A stretch of DNA of 64,000 nt from Episyrphus balteatus. Lineage: Eukaryota; Arthropoda; Insecta; Diptera; Syrphidae. The position numbers were made by a program, and so were the translations under genes. Under the pieces are notes generated by a model. It worked only from the letters and a program-made list of their open reading frames with translations, was not told the origin of the DNA and did no database searches. This document shows, piece after piece, positions 22,650-35,700 of the stretch (positions within the stretch are counted from its first letter, which is position 1; every line of letters starts with the position of its first letter). The DNA is taken from the NCBI RefSeq assembly GCF_945859705.1, contig NC_079134.1, positions 41,368,576 through 41,432,575 on the forward strand, in the 5' to 3' direction.

Positions 22650-25454
22650 ACAAAACAAAAAATTAACGCATAATACTTTCTTTACGCGGATATACATTAC
22701 ATACAATTTTTTATGTAGCTTATACAATTTACTTATTATGTATAAAAAAAATTAAAAATCAAGTAAAACTTATATATGTAAATCAATTAAAAAACTTTTC
22801 GTTTTTAATTAAAATTAACTTAAATTTAAATAAAATAAATAAATTTTATACATAAATTGAAGAATATAGTTAAATATGATTATAAATGTAATAAGATTAC
22901 AACAAAACTACAAAACATATTTATATTGTAATGTCTTTCTAAAAATATGCATTATGCTAAATATATAAGAAAAAAAAAAAAATACAAATTATGTTGTCTT
23001 AATTTTTGTTAACCCAAATCATATAATTTTTTTTTTGTTTCCAATTCTCATATTTTGTTTGCCTTTTTTGTTTTTTTTTTGTAGTTTAACTAACATTAAT
23101 TAACATTCAGTTTTCTTGCTTCATAATTATTTTTTTTTTTTTTCAATTTATTTTTGTCTAAGCCTTAACTATCTAACATTATGCTATGATTTTTTTATTT
23201 CTTCATCATTTTATTTTTTTAATTAATTGTTTTGTATTATGCGAGTTGTTTCTCAATTTTCTGTATTTTTTTATAAATTTAATTTTATGAAACAAAAACT
23301 CCAATAATATCAATCACATTTTTTGTCAGAGGCGTTTCAGTTGCCCAAAAACACTTCTTATCGTTTATCTAAAGAAGAAAGAAAAGAAAACAATTTTTTT
23401 TTTTTTGTAAAATAATAATTTTTTTTTAGCAAATTTTCTTTTTTTTTTGTGCGAGAAATAACAAATGTGTTAGGAATTTTTAAAAATAAGCAAAACAATG
23501 CAACACAACAATAACAAAATATGTATGCTAAAATGTAAAACTAAAGCAACATCACTGAGGGGAGGCAGCAGCAAGTAATGGCAATTGTAATAGGGGTAGA
23601 TGAAATGCGGCATTAGTTAGTATCTTTAATATGGTTTATGGTTTTAGCGTTAAGAGGAATAATTTTGGCATTTATTTTTGTTTAAGTCGGAAATAAAAAA
23701 AATAAAGATTTTTGAAACAAGAAGTAAAAGAAAAGTTATGTGAATCTAATAATATTTATCCCCTGAAAGGGTCTTTCATAAACAGAAACATATTTCCGAT
23801 CCGACGGATACTTTGCTAGGGCCTATTGTTGAAATGTTTTCTGAAATAATGAATCATTCTTATGTGGCTTTCTAATGGAAAAGAAATCAAATTATTTTTT
23901 GATCCAAGTCTGTTAAAAAAACGGAATTTTTTAAATCAAAAACTTAATTAATTTTTTACTAAAAGAGAACCCCATTGATCAAGACCATCCGAACATCTTA
24001 CAGCCCAATGAATTCTCTTCTTTGTCTAGTATTATTGGAAAGTTTTGAAAATAGGATTAAAAATATAACTAGGTATAAAAAAATCTTTGTAATTTTGTTG
24101 ATCTGAAAAGAAAGTAAAATCTACTCGTTTTACCCCTCCTAAATTTGGAGAGCTTATTTTTTCCTATACGTGCCCAAATTTTTAACAGAAATTTAGTTAA
24201 ATTGGAAAGAATTTTTTGACAGTTAACTGAATAGATGAAACTTGACTAATGCTGCTTTTCTTCACTCTAACGAAGAGTACTCTCCCGAGTTACCCTTTGA
24301 TGGAACGTAAATGAAAGTAGATTTTATTTAATGGGGTTTTTGTTTGTTTAAAAATCAATTAATTTTTTGATCTAAATCTGTCAAAAAAAAACAATTTTGA
24401 TCCCCATAAGTTTTATCATATGTTTTTTATGTGAAAAAACTGTGTCAAAAATAAAACACAAGTGCTTATGCAAGTCGGTGTGCGAATAGGTGCAGAACTG
24501 ACTAAAAACCTGGAATAAATGCGGAGTACCTACTCTACAGTACTAAAATTACTCCGGAGTAAAATATTGTTTACCCTCTTGTAATGTGAAGGAATACAAA
24601 TTCACAAAAAGTGCAAAACTTCCTGCTCACATATAAATTTGAAATGTGTTTAAGCTTTCTGAGTTGTACAATAGTTACATCTTACACTGAGGACTCAGTG
24701 ACCTTATTTTGTAAAAAGATCATCGTTGAAATTATTTCGTTATCCTACAAATGCGACTACGTACTACGATAATCGTTTTATTTCACCGATACTCGTTAAT
24801 TCTTTACGACTGGCATTGGCCTATCGTTTGAATTCGGTTTCGTTTAACCGTCATTTATTATAATTCAAACATATTTTTTTTCGGTTTAGTTTGACCTTAC
24901 TACTCCCCCGTTTTACATAATCGCTCTTCGTCGGGACTATCGTTTACTTCAATTTACTTGCCACTCGTTTCGTACTACGCCATAGACATCAAGCGTTTTT
25001 TTATCCTTTCGACAAGCATTATAATTTGGTTTGAAACATCTAAAAACTTGAATTTTCAAACATTTTCAACATAAAAAATCTTTGCGTGTTTTTCAAAAAA
25101 CTAAAGAAGTAGAAAACAACATGCTAAGAGATGTTGGCAATCCTTTGGTAAATTTTGGAATAATCAACTTCATAATTTTTATTTAAGTTCAGTGAGTTGA
25201 TATCAGAGGCCAACTAGTTTCATTATTTTGTTTGCAATATAGCAAAATTCATGTTGATTAATTTCTGTTAACGTTGATAAGATAAGTAGGAGTTCGATAT
25301 ATCCCTAGTTGAATTGAGTTCAATCTATTTAAATTCAGTTACCATTAAATTTGTTAAAAAAAAAACTACGCATACGCCACAGCTACCGTTATAGTTTCTA
25401 TAGCTATACCAAATACTGAAACCCACTGATTTATACGATTATGTTGGTGGCCCT

Positions 25455-25575
25455 TAACCGAAGAGTGGAAATAGTGGAAAAAACTCAGATTTCATGATCT
25501 ATTTGCGTCTTAAGATTCAAAAAAATGACAAAAAAAATGAATCTGAGAATCAGAAATCTGAATCGTGATTTTTAT
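25455..25575. repeat. Dispersed repeat, inverted relative of 31845-31965
   Basis: It contains AGATTTCATGATCTATTTGC and a run of AATCTGAG motifs. The complement is found in the last SUCO intron (AATAGATCATGAAATCTGAG). The two copies face each other about 6.3 kb apart. Confidence 0.6.
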
Positions 25576-26432
25576 CCAACCTCGTCAAGCATACAATAAC
25601 GATTCAAACTGGTAGGAATCCCAAAGCCATGCGGTGATAAAGAAAATTTCTTGTATCGTCAAAGTAATGCAAAGTCATTTCATGAAGTTAATGCGGGATC
25701 GTTGTACCTATATCTTTTCCCTTCACTTTAAATGTGCTATTTTTGAAAAATGTCCAGAGGACAAAAATATGCTAAAAATGGAAAATTGTTGATGATCTTT
25801 CACTTCATATACAAAATTTTGACGTAACTCAAATTTTTCTGATCTCTCTAATATACAGGGGCCGGGCCGATTCGTTTCTGAAAAACGAAGAAAAATGTGA
25901 GACAATTTGAGAGCAAATTTGTTCGTTTTTCAAGTTATACGAAGGAAACAGTTCGCACACACGAAAATGGTTTTTTTCCCTTTATAAAATATCTGAGAAA
26001 ACCAATCTTAATTTTTTTTAAGGAGCATGTTTTAACAAGTAATACCGAAAAAGTGTTCGAAAATAATTCAATGGAAAAAAAAAAAACTAAAGTTAGTAAA
26101 AGAATAGCTGAATGTACAATGCGTTTAAATCAGCAAATACAAGGCAGAGATATTGACAAAAATTGTTAATTTAATGAAAAAAAAAAGAACTTAAGGCCTT
26201 GTAAGTCTAGATTCTTCAGTCTATTGGGCAAGTACCTACAAACTGTTTAAATAATAAGTTTCTAATAGAAAATAAATATTAAGAATTCATTTTCTTAACT
26301 GTAGTTTTTTTTCTTGAGAATCTGTCTGAATTCTCGGAAAGAATCAAGTCTTTTAACCATAATTTTAAATCCTGTTTCGTTATATGTATATTCAGTTGCG
26401 TTATGCAAACAAAGTAAACTAAATTATTTGTT

Positions 26433-26438
26433 TTTATT
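26433..26438 (-). terminator. Candidate polyadenylation signal of SUCO
   Basis: TTTATT on the plus strand (AATAAA on minus) lies about 343 bp beyond the SUCO stop. Other AT-rich hexamers are nearby, so this is only a candidate. Confidence 0.35.
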
Positions 26439-26780
26439 CACAATTAGTAGACAAATTTAAAACCACCCATCTTCAAAAATTCAAAAAATATTTTAAATGC
26501 TTCTTTTACATTTCAGCAAAAAACCAGTCTCTTATATGTATAATTTTCAAAAATAAAAAAAAAAAACATTTCATCAATTTTTTAACATTTAAATAAGTAA
26601 CTCAAAAAGTCTCTCTCTAATTAATTATAACATTAATAATAATTATAATTAAAGCCAAATTAGCGCGCTCGCACAATACAAATATATATCGATAATAATT
26701 CAAATTCAAAACACACACAGACACGCAGTCAAATCAAAAAGAAAAAAAGTAAGACACACAGACGAAGACGAATTTCATCA

Positions 26781-29700
26781 TCAAAAGACCTTCTTGAAAA
26801 TTCTATTGAATGTGTGACTTTTTTTCGAGCTTCTATTACTACCAGCACTACTTCCACTATGGCTTCCGCCCCCACTATTACCATTGCTGCTCGATGACGT
26901 CGCTGTTGTCATCGTTGCTATTGCCGATGTATTTATAGCCTCTTCTAGTATACGAAATGAATTATCACTACTTCCTTGGCCACTATTTGGTAGAATCTCT
27001 GATAGAGATGATGCCGGTGATGGTTGGCCATTGTGTGTTGCTCCTCCTATACCATTGACTTTGGTCGTCTTTAAGAATCCTCCACTACTGCCTCCGACGA
27101 TATTCTGACTAGATGTTGTTGATGATGCAGATGATGACTTTTTCGAACGATACCACTCCCAACTGGTCGATTCGTGGGGTGTTGATTTTTTACTACTTTT
27201 GCTAAATGGTGATTTGAAAAATGCTGGCGATGAGAGTCTTCGGGTTTTCTTATTATTGTTGTTTTTCTGTTTGTCTTCTGAACTTGCTCCATCATTAATT
27301 TGATAGCCTGATGGTCCATCTGGCATGAATTCGTTGTAAGCCAAATCGGCTCCAGGGATAAAATTCTCGATTTCATCTTCGTCAAGAATTAATTTTTCGT
27401 CGAATGTGTCCGTTGTAGTTGATTTGTCTCCTGCACCAATATCAGAAGAAGCTGAGTCTTGACGTTTAAAGTTGGAATTGTTTTTCTTTGTCTTTTTGCC
27501 CACTCTTCCATTGAATAAGTTGGCAAATTTCCTCGATTTTCCACTTAGAGATGGTGGCTGTTGTTCCGATGTACAAATCGAATCCGATTCACTTGCATTG
27601 AACTGGTCATATTCTTCGTCTTCCAGAACAGGAGGGGGAAGGGGTTCAGCTGGTGGCAAGTCTTCCACTCCAGGATTAAAGACTCCAGGTTGACTTACTT
27701 CAGGCCAGGAGCGTTTTTCTCCTTTTCGATTTGCCTTCCGTCCATAGAATACCGAAACTTTTCGTTGTCTAACTTTGACATCACTTTCGGGAGCCGAATT
27801 CTCTCCAGCACAGTCTTTGAGAATTAACATGGCTTCCTCACTGGGACGACGCATCTTTTGTTTTCCCGTCGAGGCATCGGAAAAATCATCAAAAGACTTG
27901 CGACGATTCAATTTCTTTTGGGTAGCTTTTCGTTTCTCGGCTTGTTTAGAGTTGGGCGGGAGATTTCTCGTCATGGAACGATAGCAAACCACACCGACAA
28001 TGGTCAAGAGAATCATAAATGATCCAACAAAGATAATCAGAATTATGCAAGCATGAACTCTTAGTGAGACATCTTCCAGTTCGTCCTTAAGTATAGCATT
28101 TCTATCCAAGAGCTCACGTTCTTGTTCAGAGTGTCGTCGATTTTGGTCTTCCAATGCACGAACAGTCTTGGTTAAGGATAGTTGAAGTTCCTCAACTTGC
28201 TTCTTGTAGCGGCGACTCAGTTCTTCTAAATACTGACCAGATAGCGACATGTTGCGCTCAAGTGCCTGCAAGGAAATAGAATAAAGAAATTTTGTGAGTA
28301 AAGAAAATTTGGCAGGTTTTCAAAAGAAAGTTACAACATACAGGAAAGGTAGGAAAAATGTTTAGTCGATAGGTAATAGTGGTTGCCTTGCCCACTGTTC
28401 GTTATCAGAATGTCTATCTGTTCGAGTTTTGTATGGTTGGGAGTTTCTCTCACGCAAAATAAAAATAAAATCTAAGCAACATTATTGACGTCTCTAGTAG
28501 GGAATTGATTTTATATATTCTTATGGAAGACTGCGCGTCAGACACAAGACAAAACACAAAAACCAAGAAAATAAAAATAAAAACCTAAATCGGAGCTCAT
28601 TTCCGTAAAAAGAAATGGAAAGTATAACCTCGTATAGTAGAGTGAATGATATCATTTGCAAGGATTTCTCCTTGAAGAAATAACGACTTTGGAATCGTGT
28701 GAAGAGAAACTAAATTTATTGACTACTTCCTTTTTGAATATGTTTTTCTATTGTTCTAACTAAGGCGTTTGTGCCGCCGAATGTTAAGTTGCTACAAGGA
28801 TTTATTTGGCAATGATGGGGGCATTAGTTCACATTGGGCCGGCCTTCTTATGTATTACGATTGCGAAATAAGGATAATTGGAGCGGTTATTGTGCCGAAA
28901 TTATTTTCGTCGGTAGATTAGCATTTAGATTGAGGTGCTTTAAAGAGGTTTTTTTTTGCATAATACATATTTGTGTGTTTTTTGGGGAGTACAAATATTT
29001 GCATTTTTAATATGGAGTTTGTGTAATGAATGCATTGTACATGAGTAGGTATAGCATGTAGTTAGGATACATAGATGTAAAATGTAAATAAAGAGAAATT
29101 AATTCTGAAGAAAGAAGCCAGACAAGTGCTAGTATAGAGAAGAAGACTTACGAATCAATGATAGACATTTTTATTAAGTACCTACTGAAAACAGAAAAAA
29201 AAATAAAAAGGAAGCAATTTTCAGATTCTTGTAGAAAAAGTGGAAAAATAAGCGATAAGCAAGAAAATTGGAGTCATTTGGGAAAACGCGATTAGTTTTA
29301 GAGCAATATTTTGGAAGCATACTTCCTATGATAGTAATTTGCTCGATTCAAAACATTACAAACTATAACGGTCACTTTCTTCACAGAGACCTTGCGCTAA
29401 TATCGTTACTAGCCCTAAATCTAGTACTCAAATCGGTATAAATTCATTTCTTCACCCAAGTACCTGGTTATTATACCAATCGTTTCTTCACACAAGAACA
29501 AAGCGTTAGAACTGTCAATTTGGTACCAAGCATTAGTTAGGACTCGGTATTACTTAGGACCTCAATATCGGTAGTCTAGCGACATTAATACTCGAATCAA
29601 AGCAATGGATTTGATTCTTGGTCGATTTTTCATTTGGGTGTTGTTTCGTTAAAACATTTGCGTTTTAATTTAAAAAGTATATTGACTTTGTTCGATCTTT

Positions 29701-32700
29701 CGAAAAGAGAGAATCAAGTGAAGAACGATGGTCTGTCCTTAGATGTTCTGCATTTTTTAGCTCGACGCGCGCCGACCGGATGCCTGAAATCCATCTTTCA
29801 GCTTCCAGCACAAGAAGGCTTCTGTTTACGGACAGTGCTGGAAGCCGAAGAGTTACACTGACATCAGAAAAAGAGTATTTATAACCAACAACTACCTTGG
29901 ACTTCTCTATAAGTCATGATAGAATAGTGCTCAAAAGTTCTTAATAAATTTTTTAAAAAATATTCCCAGTTTCAAATCCCTATCATTATAATATATAACC
30001 GTGCCGAATTAATTTTAAATTTTTCCATACAGAATATCGATAAATTAAAGGTGTTTTTGAAGTGTTTTACTTAAAAATTAGGCCAAACTGAACTCATAGG
30101 TTCAAATACATTCCTCATCAAAGATTTACTCCATTTTTAAGGAGTTTGTTCAATACTTAAGGAATTCCGAAAACGCTGTTTTGGGGTTAAAAAACTGTAA
30201 CGATCAACATTTTGAATGGATTTCCAATTTTTTTTTTATTTTAAGTGGTTGTTTGAAACATAAGATTTTCCCCGTTACTAAGAGATATTGGTAGAAAGTC
30301 GTTTTGGCACAAACTGTCAAACTAATCCAACCTTAATTTTTTACCAAAAGTGGTAGGCAAAGTGATTCCATACCGGTCAACTTTGCGATTTTGAGAAGAA
30401 GATTTAACAAAGGGCTGTACGATTTTTTTTTTAATCGAAATCGACCTGAACAGAAAATTCAAAATACAGCTGCTAAGACGGCTTGGAAACATGAGGCGTA
30501 TGAGTACCAAATAACTAAACTTACAAATTGTTGTATCCAAACCGGATGCACAACGTGAAAAAAATACTGATGTGTATTTATTTATTTAATCAAAACCATA
30601 ACTGAGATTGATTTTATTAAAAGAATAAATGTTTTGTGCAGCGAAAATGGAAAACGATAACCCTAAATGGGTCAATAAAAACCATGAACCAGCGACAAAC
30701 CGATGTAGGAACTTAGCGACATTTTTTTCGTTAAATACTAACGTTATACATAGGTACATTTTCTTAAAATTAAAATTACATATATAGGTATTATATTATT
30801 ACAAAACTAAAAGAAAAACTTACATCTAATGTATATTATGGGTTATTTTGAATAAAGAATATTTTTTTAAAGTTAAGTGATTTTAAATTGCCAATGCTGG
30901 AGTTATTTATATTTGAATTTTTATTGTAAAAATTAATTAAAAGATTTAAAGGGCTATTAGCACCGTAGTTTGATCTACTGTAAATGTTAGAAATTGGCAA
31001 CTGCCTTCTCAAACTATACTGACTAGCAATGAAATTTAATCGACAAAGGATCGATGGAGCTGAAATCGATCCATTGATTATCCCGACAATAAAACAAAAT
31101 TGTAGATACGCTCTGTGACTAGTTAGAAATGGAAGATTTATAAGTTTAATACGTTGAGCGTAAGGTGGCAAGTTAATTCAATTTGACCATGGTAGAAATC
31201 TTAAGCAAAATCTCATAAATCTTCTTTGAACGGACTCCAATCTATTTATATGAACCGCATAATATGGCGCCCATATAACGCAACCATATTCTAAAATGGA
31301 TCTTACGAATGAGACATAAAGAGTTTTTAAAACGTAAGGATCACGAAATTCCCGAGCAAATCTTTTGATAAAACCAAGAGTCATATTAGCTTTTTTAATA
31401 ATGTAGTCAAAATGGTCAGTAAAAGTTAATTTTGAGTTCACACCTATTATTTTGCACACCACTGAATATAGATTGATAAAACTACGGAATTTTTTAAAAA
31501 CAAGTTAAGAACGCTAAACTTTTCTTAATAACATTAAAGTATCTTCTATTTTCAAATAAAAGAATGAAAAATCTAACCTTAAATGCGTTTTCTGGGTATT
31601 TCGAAAAGCTATTATTAGATCATACTCGCAGCAGAGGTTCGATATCTAAAATTTCGCAAAACTTATGTCGTTTTCTATTGACTTTTGAGATTATTATTAT
31701 TATAGAATATGAAATCTAGTTTTGTAATTGTGTGCGAAATCTGTGCGTATAAAAAAAATAAAACAACAACAAATGTTCAGACAAATGTCAAACAGAGGAG
31801 TGTGTGTGAAAGTGCGTGTGTTTGTATGCGTGAATCTTGATAAAAATCCAGAATCAGATTCTTGAATCTCAGATTCATTTTTTTGTCATTTTTTTGAATC
31901 TCAGGACGCAAATAGATCATGAAATCTGAGATTTGTCCACTATTTCCCCTCTTCACCCCCCCTTTCAGCTGTCAAATTCACAAACCTCATTCTGAGATTC
32001 GTCAATAGAAAACGACATTATTAAGCAATTGGAAAGAAGTATGAGTTGAAACAAAAGATCAGTTCATTTTCAAAGTTAAAATTGTTGTGGTCACTATGGC
32101 GTATACGAAACATTTTCTTACATGGAAAATATTGACCTAATGAGACCAGTTGATAATTTTCTTATTCTAATACGGCCGCCGTGAATTGATAGGTTTAAGA
32201 AGGGCAAACTTAAACTTTAAAATACATGAACGATAACCTAAAGGCGAATTGCAAACACACCTATGACTAAGTACCTACATTTTCCTTACACAATACATAA
32301 ATATAAACAACTCACTTTAATCCGGTTATTCAGTCTTATGAAAACACTCTCCGAGTGCGGTCCACTTGCAATTCTTTGTTGACTACCTTGATTTCCAATA
32401 CCCCCTGTGGTGGCAGTTCCAGGCACTACGCCTTCAGACAAGAGTGTATCAAGATTATCCCACGTAGATGGATCCTCTGAACTTGCACCTGACGGCGATG
32501 GTTTTTGTGGCAGATCAATGTCAGCTTTTACTGGTATATTTGTGTCTACCACTGTCTCTTCTGTTTTTTGCTCGTCAGTCTTAACAACTTCCACTGGAGG
32601 AGCTTCAAGTGAAGGGCCTTTCTCATCAACCGTTTCTGGCATATTGTATATGTTTATGTCTAGAGTTTCAGAAGATGGAGCAGAAGGCTCTTCATATATC

Positions 32701-35700
32701 CTCTCAGTCGATGTGATTTCTTCTTGAACTTTGCTCGGAGGTGGAGGAATTTGAATTGACAAATCACCCGAGAACTCATCGACTACTTTTGGTTTTCTTT
32801 TAACCTCTTCTGCAATTTCTGGCAGTTTATCAATGTTACCAAATGAACCTCCTTGGCTTTTGTCTATTGTTAAATTCATAGATACTTCTCCATTCTGATC
32901 TCCCCCATCTACATCCATCGAATCATTAAGAGATACACGTCTCCTACCTGCCAATAGCATACACAATGCTCCAACATAATCTTCCGGTAGTAAACTCAAG
33001 AAATAACTACTCTTTTCGCTCAGTCCACTGCTCTTACAATCTAAATGGCTATTAAGGTTAACACTAAATCTTTTGGCACATATCTGGGATGTGTGAATGT
33101 CGCTTTTCAATCGCTCAATCTGCAACATATTCAGCAGCTGGCGATGCTTGCACGAGAGAACATAATTCACTCTGGCAGCTAGAGATGTATCCTTGCACTG
33201 AGTGCAAGCAAACTCGCCCGCTGACGGAGTAAAACAACCCTGATCACTCTTGATCTCCATTGTTGTACGATTGGAATTGGTTTTGACTAAAACTTCTGCA
33301 GCTTTCTTCACAATCGATAGGACAGCATCACTAGCTGATTTGAACAAGTTATTCTCGTTCTTTTGATGCGCCTGATCCGATGTGATGTCATCGTCGTACT
33401 CATCAATATCATCGGCATGATCCTCAGTCTCAAATGCTTCGAATTCGGACGTGCCGTAAACACGAAACAACGAAACTGGACAAAAGTGTTCCGAATTGTA
33501 ATGCGAATGGATGTCCACTCGGACAAACTTTCCAAATAAATGTGGATGTAAATCAAAAGTTTGTATTGTTCGCTTGTCATCGGCAATGAATCGTCCCACA
33601 TTCGACCAGTCACGGGTGGGAAAACGATTACTCACAGCTACAGTGAAATTCTTGGGCGAAGATGAGAAAAGCTCGAAATTGGCCAAATCGATTTTCTCGG
33701 CTTGAATTGCTTCGCAAAGTTCTACAACGAACCAAATGCGATTTGTACACGGACTAAGCATGTATTCATCTTTGGATGAAGTTAATACAGCTCCGGTATT
33801 TTGAGCATCCGAATTGGATGCAATTATTTTGGCCCCACAATCGGGTGAGGCATAGTTCTTGGTTCGCAACTTTCCCGGTTGCTGTTTCGACCCGGTGGTT
33901 TGGTTTTTTCTTTGGGTCGATGAATTGACAACATCTTGGTCAAGTTGCTGCTTTTCTTCGGCTTCCATTTTCTTTTGGGCCCATTCGGAGAATACCGGAA
34001 TTGGTACTTCTTCGGCAGTAAGATTGACTTCGTGAGTGGTGACAGTTGCATTTGTTGGTGCTTTAGGCATTATTGTACTACCACCAACATCAGTTGCAGC
34101 TACTTCATCACTATCAGGTGGTTGTGGTGGAATTAATCCACCAGAATCATTTATTTTTTCTATCTGATCATTTGCTAAAAAAAGAGAGGAAATAGAATTG
34201 AAAGATATGAATGTTAGTGGTTAGAACTAATGAAATATCAAATGAATATTATACCTTTCTGGTTGCTTTCAGTGGTTTTAGTTTCGTTGGCGTCTTTTGT
34301 CTGATTTGAGACATCCGACGATTCAGATGATGAAACTATTACGGAATCGATGGTGTGTTGTTCAAGGCTGCTGCCACCACCGGCACCGGCACCGCCACCA
34401 CCACCACCACCGACATTCGGGGGCAAATCTGTGGATGTTATCTCATTCAATGGTATTACTGTTGGGTTTTCGGAGGAAATATCTGGTAAGCTGTAAGAAT
34501 AAAAGATACATAATCAGAATTAATTTATTATGCAAAATGAGAGGTAGAATAGTTTAAGGTTAGTTTTTTTTTTGCACGTGCCACGTGGGGGTTTATGCAC
34601 GTGTTCAAAGTACTCATTTTAAACTCTGAGGATAGATAAATTATTGACTGGAATGTGAAATTTGAAAAATAAAAAATTTTCAAGTTTGTGTTTATATTAG
34701 CTGAGGTATGAATTTTAAATCAAAATTAGCTCTCAAATCAAATCAAATTTTTGGAATGGAATTTAAAAATTTGGTGGAAGTAATGCAGAAGCTAATAAAA
34801 TTTATGTTTCATTTTTAGTGCAGTCATAATGGGAAAAATTGATCTTTTTGTAACGATAATGTTTCGTAAATATTTTATGTTTTTTGTAGTTTTATTTTCG
34901 ACTTTTAAGTCTATAGGAAGCTGAAGATTTGCTCTACAAAAAAGAAATGACTGCTAGTCCTGCTTAATGGTGCTGAGGGTTGAACGATAAGGTGAAAAAG
35001 GAAGTTGACATTGAACTCAATTATATGGTTCTGTTTGCGAGTAAGCGTATGAATGATGGAAAAGATTGAATAATGAATTGTACTTCGATGTAGTCCAAAA
35101 AGCGAAAATACGAAGAATGGAGAAATTCTTTTGTAAAAAAAAATACTCTTTCATTTATAAACCATTGAAGCTAGGTCCAAGAAAAAACGACCAAGATTAG
35201 GTTAGATTGGAAAAGCTCAGTCTTATCAGTCTTATCTTATTTGCTTAATAATATTAAATTCTTCCGTCTGCGGTATGTCGATAAAATCATAAATCTTAGT
35301 GGCCGAACTTCCGATAATGACTTGCGATCTGAGATAAAAGCAAAAATGCTTACTCAAGAAAAAAAAAAATGAATTGCGAAAGTAAGAAAACAACACTCAA
35401 TTTCCAATAATAAACGGCAATGACTTTAGTGAAGTTACGAACACTATTATAGAATTTAGTACGAATTAAATTTTTCTTAGTCATTTGGAATGATTCGGAC
35501 AGATAAAGATCGATAAAATTTTTAAGACAGGAAATACTACCATATCATGATCAGGGTGATTTGAGTTACAAAAGCAAGGACAGGCATTTATGACAATAAA
35601 AGAACAGTGGCATACAAAATATGAGAGTCTGTGACCTATTTTAGAATTAAAATAATTAAACGAAAACAAAACATGATTTATAACAAAACTGCCAGACCGA

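Larger units (their letters stand above)
22519..26780. other. Shared 3' flank of convergent METTL13 and SUCO genes
   Basis: It holds both 3' UTRs and intergenic DNA rich in T and A runs. No coding exon is recognised. A direct repeat with TTTTTTGATC...TCTGT occurs near 23895 and 24355. A segment near 25455-25575 has an inverted relative in the SUCO intron. Confidence 0.55.
28266..32315. other. Last SUCO intron
   Basis: The 4.05-kb intron has donor GTGAGT and acceptor TTGCAG (minus strand). It contains a LINE relic (30836-31500), a hairpin near 29801-29845 and a dispersed repeat near 31845. The rest is AT-rich and unrecognised. Confidence 0.7.

Noticed and set aside
26687..26694. Second perfect TATCGATA
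   Set aside because: It lies in the SUCO 3' UTR, and the number of such octamers in the window fits chance.
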